Below, one piece after another: positions 57,341-64,000 of a DNA stretch of 64,000 nucleotides. This DNA is from Himantopus leucocephalus (Eukaryota > Chordata > Aves > Charadriiformes > Recurvirostridae). The position numbers were made by a program, and so were the translations under genes. Location: NCBI GenBank assembly GCA_003993805.1, contig RSEF01000002.1, positions 98,299,676-98,363,675 on the forward strand, given 5' to 3'. The notes under the pieces are model-generated. The model did no database searches. It was not told where the DNA came from and saw only the letters and a program-made list of their open reading frames with translations. Position 1 is the first letter of the stretch. Every line of letters starts with the position of its first letter.

Positions 57341-60300
57341 CCTTAAAAAGCTTTGACAAGTTGACCTGTTTGAAATCTGAGGAGGGCTTATACTGTGGTA
57401 TCATATTATCTCCAACATAAAACCCCTCCTTTGGTGGCGGTGACAGTGGGATAAAATGGAATTTGGATAGTAATATTAAACTTCAGCTCCATTGAACACG
57501 TTCATATGTTTTTCCATTTATAGCTGCAAGATGGGGTCTTATAGAAATCCTACCTTTTTTGTATTGCCATCTAATCTTTTTTTGTTTTGATTTATACTAA
57601 TGCAGGAGAGAAAACAATGTGTGTGAGTAAGATCTCCATACTTAGCTTTTCTTCTAAAATGTATATTGATGGAAATTTAAATGATCTGTCAAATGAGAAT
57701 ATTTGATTCGGGCTAATCCTGAAATCAGAGTTGAACTCAGACAAATTAATCAATATATTCCTTACACGCATAAAGGTTTGCACACCAAAAATAAATCAGA
57801 GCTTGACGCAGCAGGCAAAGAACATAGCTGAATATCCAAATATGCATTTTATCTTGTGTTTGAATATAGATGCATACAACAGTTTGGTGTTTTATTGGAA
57901 TAAAGCTACCACGATAGAAACCGAGGGCATTTACAGTGGACCATATTCTGCCCAGGCTTAAACACCATGCATTTCTACTAAGTTCACTGCAATAGCGCAT
58001 TTGAAAATTAGACAGAGTTGAACTAGAGTTTTTGTATTTCAGATAATATAATGACTTTACAATTTATTTAATAGAATATTTAAAAAGAAAGGAGTTTGAG
58101 TGGGAAACATCCACATAAGAGTCCAGGCTTTTATTAAATTATTGTTTATTTGCCTTTCTATTTGCCTTCTTTTCAAAAGCAGAGCAAAATCTTTTGTTGG
58201 TAAGAGATGGGGGTGTAATTATTCACATTGTAATTTTTTGCATTAGAGTTGTCTTTGACCTTCAGCAAGAGGATAAAGATCTACTTTTCTTATTCATGGG
58301 AGTTCACAGAATATAAGATTCTGGTTCTCATATGTGGGGGTTTTGGGGTTGTAAAATCCTCTTCTGCCACCTAAAAAAGATTTGCCAGTAATGAGAATAG
58401 GCATCTCTGGAAGACTGAGGCACCTGCAGTGGCAGAATCTTGGGTGAGAAAAATGTGTGACATCAGGAAAGGGGGAGTTTATCTGAGGTAAAGAAAAACT
58501 GCAGCAGAGAAGAGAAAGAGATAACAAAGTAAAATAGTTTTTATTGCTCTTTAAAAAAATAAAAAAGAAACCAACAACCCCAAATCAGATAAAACAAAGT
58601 GAACAAGTCTCTTTTGAATTGTGTGGAGACAGAGCTTGGTGATTACTTTGCGATTAGCATTGCTTCATTTGAATCTCCTCCTGCTTCTTTGCTGACCATT
58701 GTCCCCTAAGTTGGAAGACCTCCTTTCCTGGTTTCAGTTTGGATGCTGCCAAAATCTGTTGAGAATATCTTTCAAGGCGTCGAGTACTTTTAAATCAGAA
58801 TTAAAACTCTAGCCAGGATTTGGCCTCAGGCCTAGAATAATTCTGCTTTTCTTCCAAACGACTCTTCCTCAGCTTGTTGCTACTCAGAATTTAGCAATAT
58901 TTAAACTCACTGATACATTTCTAGTGCTAAAAGCTTTAGAAAAAACTCTAGACCTAAGTAGCCGAAAATTTAACCCACCAGATATAAAATACTTCAGCAA
59001 GTACCCTTCAGTGTCCAGAGTCAGCTACCTCATATTTTTGGAAAAAATCATGGGGAAGGAATGTAAGGATTCGAGGAATTAAAGTCTCAATATTTGAATG
59101 AAAATACTTCAATTAAATTATTTTAAATGAGGAAATAATTGTTTAAAATAATTTAATTGTTTTTTTAGTGTTTAGTATTACCAGTATTATTAGTATTTAG
59201 TATTATCACAGAATATATTTGTATTTAGTTACCTGGAAATCTACCTTAATAAGCTGGTGTTTTGTATAGAGTCTCTCTGAATCTTGCACTGAGTGATTTC
59301 TTCATGGGGTTATCACCCCTTGATTGCTGGATGGTAAACTAGTTAGTAAAGGACTAATCCTTTATCTCTCAAACACAAGGTGCAATCAAAGTTCAATCGT
59401 CAAACCTATCCTCCTAGAGATCTTCCAGCCACGATCATCTTTCTTCTGTTTCTCCACAAGAGAATCTTACAGAAGATAAATATATATAATACTGGATTAT
59501 TTATATAACTTTAAATAATTTCCTTTAATCGCATTAGACTTCAGTGAATGTTGTGCATGTGATGGGTTTAAAGCTTTCATCCTAACTTCATAAAAGTTCT
59601 TTCAGAGCCTGTACTAGAGAACGATCATTCTGAATTGCTACTAACTAATGTAAGCATGCAATTATTTTAAATGTTCCTCCCAGGGATTCTCTTGGTAAAG
59701 TATTTTAAATTCATATATAAAAAATTAATGACAATGTGAGTTTAACTTCCTCTGAATCTGGGCTGACTGCAATCATTACATAGAGAAAATTATTCAAATA
59801 TCTTTATTAAAAGTACAGTACTGAGATGCACACTTTTTTGCTTAATAAATTGCTCTTCTAAACTTCATAATATTGCCATACAGTGAAATACTCTTTACCT
59901 GTCAGATCAATAGTTTACCTAATACTTGTTTGAATAGTCTGTAGTTACTCTTAGGAACATATATTGCTGCTTTCCTTCCATACATTCTGCATACTGGCAG
60001 ATATAAAGAGTAGGCAACTTGCTAGCAGCTTTAGGGTATAACTATGTTCTGAAACAATATATAGTAAGGCTGAAAGTATTTTAAAGTACTATTAATTTTT
60101 TAATTCCCCCACTGCTGCAAATATAGTATACTATTTTAGGCATTTTGTGGATTAATTAAAATGTCCATGGCATTATCAGCTCAAGAAATGTGTCGGGGGG
60201 AGGGGGGGGAGCGCAAAAGAGAGAGCGAGCTGAAACTAAATATGAAAGTCTTGTACATGAGTACATGTACATCTGGAGGAAGAAAAGGATCCCCATAGCT

Positions 60301-60419
60301 CTAAACCTGGTTACATCTGTTCTAAAACCTCATAAATTTCTGCTTAGCAGTCCAGCTGGGCAGAATCTTAAAAGAACATCAAATAGATATTCATCTTGAT
60401 AAAGCAATTATGTTGTCAG
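57341..60419. other. Unique AT-rich non-coding DNA with a G-rich run
   Basis: Contains an AT-rich stretch with repeated TTTAGTATTA units at 59160-59215 and a G6-A-G8 run at 60195-60209. No gene or mobile element was recognised. Confidence 0.5.
60195..60209 (+). repeat. G6-A-G8 tract
   Basis: Two G runs separated by one A, followed by GCGCAAAAGAGAGAGCGAGC. It could form G-quadruplex structure within or between strands, though it has only two long runs. It lies about 200 bp before a candidate conserved block. Confidence 0.7.
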
Positions 60420-60970
60420 TTCCCTTGATCAGCACGAGCTTGACAAAGCATGCTCCAAACTTGTAATTTTAGCCTAGAGCTCACAAAACTTGAAGAGGTG
60501 ATCTATGGAAGGGGATGAATTATCTGAAGATGTGGGTTTTCGTGAATTGTTCCTTAAGCCCCAAATCTTGGCCTGCAGTTATTCAAAAGTTGGGCGGTAC
60601 CAGCCCCAGGGTGGACAGAAAGAAGAATATTTAGGCAGCGAATGTATTGTCGCTCCCAGCTGACAGCTCCATACCATAACTGTCAGCCATGACATCTATC
60701 TTAAGAGCGTAGCACTTTTCAAGTTCTTTTGTGTTTATCATTCAACTATGGACATGCTGTGTGAAATCCTGGCCTTGCGGACAAAACTCTTGCTGATGGC
60801 CCAGATTTCATGCCCTCCATGTGGAGTGAGGCAGAGCCTATTTCTGCCATGTTTATTCGTGAAGCCGCACCCCAGGCCTGAAAGGACTCTCCAACTCTGA
60901 CCACAATGAACGGGGACATGAGTTAAGCAGTTGCGCAGTGAAGAGGAGAAGAAAACTTTGTAGAAGTCTT
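60420..60970. promoter_or_regulatory. Candidate conserved non-coding element
   Basis: About 550 bp of complex sequence with retained CpGs (GTTGGGCGGTACC, GGCAGCGAATG, TTGTCGCTCCC, TTGCGGACAAAAC, GGGGCCGGGC at 60990). It also has the paired CCAGCTGACAGCTCC/ACTGTCAGCC strings with inverted TGACAG cores at about 60656-60690. No repeat family was recognised. The minus-strand 101-codon frame (60738-61043) shows no domain. Regulatory DNA is favoured, by inference. Confidence 0.42.
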
Positions 60971-63900
60971 CCTTTTTGAGCTTGGACTGGGGCCGGGCAA
61001 CTAAGCAGCGCTCAACAAAAGAGAAAGGATAAACACTGTGCATGAAAAGTGTAACTTGTAATCACGAGATGTGTGTGTAACATAGCAAAAATTTGAGGGG
61101 GGTAACTGGTATCCACATACAGACTACTTGGGCTAGGTTTTGTGTCTCAAAGTATCTACGACAATTATAATTGTGCAGGTTTTATTCTTTTGTGTCAGTT
61201 TATCTTCCTCCTGGAATTAGAAAATAAATTCCTATCAGATTTCAAGTTGAAAAAACCAAATCTTTCACATTCTATTTTCTAAGCTGACATAATTGAAATA
61301 CAAGTTTCTAATTTTTACCTAGGTCTTATTTAAACATCATGAAGTTAAAAATATTTATGGAGCCAATGTAGTATATTTTTGATTTTGTGACACGTAACGT
61401 TCCGTTCAACCAGTGAAAGATGGCAACTTGACAGAGATACACGTATTAGATAAGAACAATACTGTGTATTTTCCTTGAAGTTTTGCTAGTTCACTGCCTG
61501 GTGCTTTTTAATTCATGCTAGTACATAAATTTGACACATTGAAGTATTGAGTATTCAGCATTAGGTTTCTGATAGAGCAAATGCAGTCCCTTGGCTGTCC
61601 AAGAATATAAGTGGTTTGAAACATGATCACAACGCCTGGGAGAAATCCCCCTAATAGGCACTAGAGAGGGTCGACATTTTTAAAGGATAAAAGCATATGG
61701 TAGTCATATAAGAAGGTGCTCCTTTGAGACAGAATTAACATGAGATATTGATAGTAGTTCTTTCAGATTAACATGTTACATAGTCATTACTAGTTTCGTT
61801 TGCATTTACTTAATGCATTTCTTCCAAGGTACTTACTTTCTCAATGGGGATTGTCTTCTAATAAACACTATGAACAATGTGCGATGTCCCAGCATATTCT
61901 CTGAAAAACATGCTGGAAGGGCTGAAATGCCATTGCCTGTTATGAAAGTGCAGAAATAACCCGTCGACAGATTAAAAAGTCTGTAGAGCTCTTTGTAAAG
62001 GCATATTAAAAACCTACAGTAAAGCAGAATAGTGGGATTTATAAGAGCTCTTATCTTTTGGCCTCCCAAAATAGAGGAATTTGGAATAGATTTTACATGT
62101 TTGCCTGTGCCTTTGCAAGCTTCCTTGGACTGTTAGAGTGGTCTTTGGCAGAAGAAAATGAAAGATGCCAAAAACACATCACAAATCTTACCACAAAATA
62201 AACATTTTCCTTAGTAAAAGGTTGGTAGTGTTTGTTAAGCAATGAGTTTTGCCTTCTGTAGTCTAGAACAACATTAGCCAATTAATCGAACTTGCACAAG
62301 ACAGGTTACTTATAATTTGAATATCAGCAAGGTTTAGTATAGCTCTGCTTCATAGTCAAACCTTATTCTTTATACAACATCTAGGAAATATTGCATTGGC
62401 CTGGACATACATCCTGATGGCTTTGTGACAAACTAGAAACGGAAAAGATGCATGTAAATGAGTTTAAACAATGTATTACTATAAAGAAATGCTACTGCAG
62501 TGCTGGGCAGTATTCCAGGTGTATCAAAATACTTAGTTATCTTACAGGAAATGCTTAATTATTTTTTTTTAATTGTCTAAGAGCCTCAAAAATATACCTG
62601 AAAAAAGGGTGTATTATATCTAGTGGACTAGCTATTCAAAGATTTGTTGTTAACATGAAATCTGGTCAATATTTTGAATCTGAAATGTTCGTTTGACTGA
62701 AATAAAGTAAATGATTCTATAATGTTCTGCTAGTGAGAGGGTTTTGTTTGTTTTTTTCCTCATGCTACAGATCCTCTGCAGGTCTATGTCCTGGGTTCCT
62801 TTCTTCTGCCCTAATTTGGACAATCAATCCTAAAACCTTACTAACATAGGATCCTGAACCCTTATTTCTTCTCACAGGGCAAAAGGAACAGGAACTGCAC
62901 GCCAGACAAGGAGTATCATGCATTATGTAGGGTAACACGCATTATAGAAGGGTAATATTAAAAACTGGAAAAGCAACCAACCAAACAAAACCCCCTAATA
63001 TTCCTAAATCCTCCTAAAATGAAGCCAGAACAAAACAAGCCTCAAAGCAGCCAAATAAAAAATAATAAACAGAAGACAAGACAAAAAGAATTACAACAAA
63101 AAGTGCTTGGCATGTTTCTTTTTTAGGACGTCCAAGGAAGTTGTGTCATAACTGAAATTTCGGTCAATCACTATCTGTGCTAAACAAGTGTAGTGTGAAA
63201 AACAAATCTGACGGTTTGGGGTTTTTTGAGGTCTGTCTTTTGTTTTGCTAACTCTGATACACCCTGAAATAGTTTTCTTTCCAGTTTTGTGCTGAGAACA
63301 GGAACGCTTTTCAGGTTTGCCGGACAACTACATCATCACTTTCTCTATAACTTCCTGCCATAATTTGAAGAAGTTTGTATGGCGTGTTGCTTGTCATGTA
63401 AATAATAAAACCCAGTGGTTTCTTTAGTGCGTGTCTGTATTTGCTACTACATGTTTTACAAGATTAGCAGCATAAGCAATGTTGTGTTTTCTAGTATATA
63501 AGGAAACTAATGGCATTTTTTGGTGTTTCCCTGATTTAAGAAAAAAGAAAGTCTGACTTGTGGTTGGAGTTCTGTCAGCCAGGCACTTTTTTTTTTTAAC
63601 ATGTTGTAGGGGAAGACAGAGGAAAGTGTTAACTGATTAGTCTTGATTTGTAAATTACATTCAGTTAGAAAGGTTTTACGTAGTCCTACTCTCACTAAAG
63701 TAAGTCACAATGCTGATCGTTTTGAGGGGAGTAGAAATAGTCCATTATATTTTCAGTGTCTTTTCAGAGCTGCTAGAGAAACAGGAATAGTTTTGAGGCA
63801 GTTGTATTTAGAAATCCCAGAGAATACTTACAGCCATTTCTTAGTGTACAGGATTTTTATATGAATTAGTATAAGCAATGCTGGCTTGCTGAGATGCGGA

Positions 63901-64000
63901 TTATAGTAAATTTACTGATTTTATGTATAAGCAGTCTCACTTATGTAGGAAAACAAATGCATATCAATGTGACTAACCTACTCTGAAATTTCTCCTTGTC
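60971..64000. other. Unique AT-rich non-coding DNA
   Basis: No gene, RNA or mobile element was recognised. There are A-rich patches at 62950-63080. The open frames here are short and without domain features. Confidence 0.5.

Noticed and set aside
1..64000. CRISPR array, rRNA or prokaryotic operon
   Set aside because: No regularly spaced repeats, no rRNA similarity and no dense coding frames; the sequence has vertebrate repeat content.

Overview
The window reads as non-coding nuclear DNA from a bird. It is AT-rich, has no bacterial-style gene packing, and holds no open frame with a recognisable host protein domain. Its repeats are CR1 LINE pieces with typical avian 3' ends (CCAACCT..GATTCTATGATT and CCATTCTGTGATT), one LTR of a type common in avian endogenous retroviruses, and older amniote repeats. 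I found no convincing exon, tRNA, rRNA or CRISPR array. A gene-poor intergenic region or a very large intron fits best; the neighbouring gene cannot be named from this sequence.

Layout: 0-5 kb has unique DNA, a 216-bp duplication joined by a single N, and a 5'-truncated CR1 on the minus strand. 5-18 kb holds two short CR1 3' ends, a foldback (MITE-like) relic and a CR1 open-reading-frame-2 remnant with an internal deletion. 18-34 kb is almost repeat-free and holds two of the best candidate conserved regulatory blocks (24.4-24.6 and 30.66-30.99 kb). 34.1-36.6 kb is a retroelement cluster: a possible LTR, an old CR1 3' end and a GC-rich ERVL-type LTR with a 10-bp minisatellite. 42.7-44.3 kb is a long, very decayed ancestral-type CR1. 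45.4-45.5 kb combines a T-box-like palindrome, homeodomain cores and an inverted repeat. 51.55-51.86 kb is a decayed Ty3/gypsy-type reverse transcriptase, unusual for a bird. 55-57 kb has two CR1 3' ends followed by a strong candidate conserved element, and another such block lies at 60.4-61.0 kb.

The sequence is punctuated by seven single N characters. Six of them sit exactly at the edges of near-identical direct duplications of 72-216 bp, which suggests unmerged overlaps or collapsed local tandem repeats in the assembly. The biological content is therefore fossil retroelements in a low-repeat background plus several blocks that look like long-range enhancers. Conservation is inferred from composition and motif density only; no alignment was possible.
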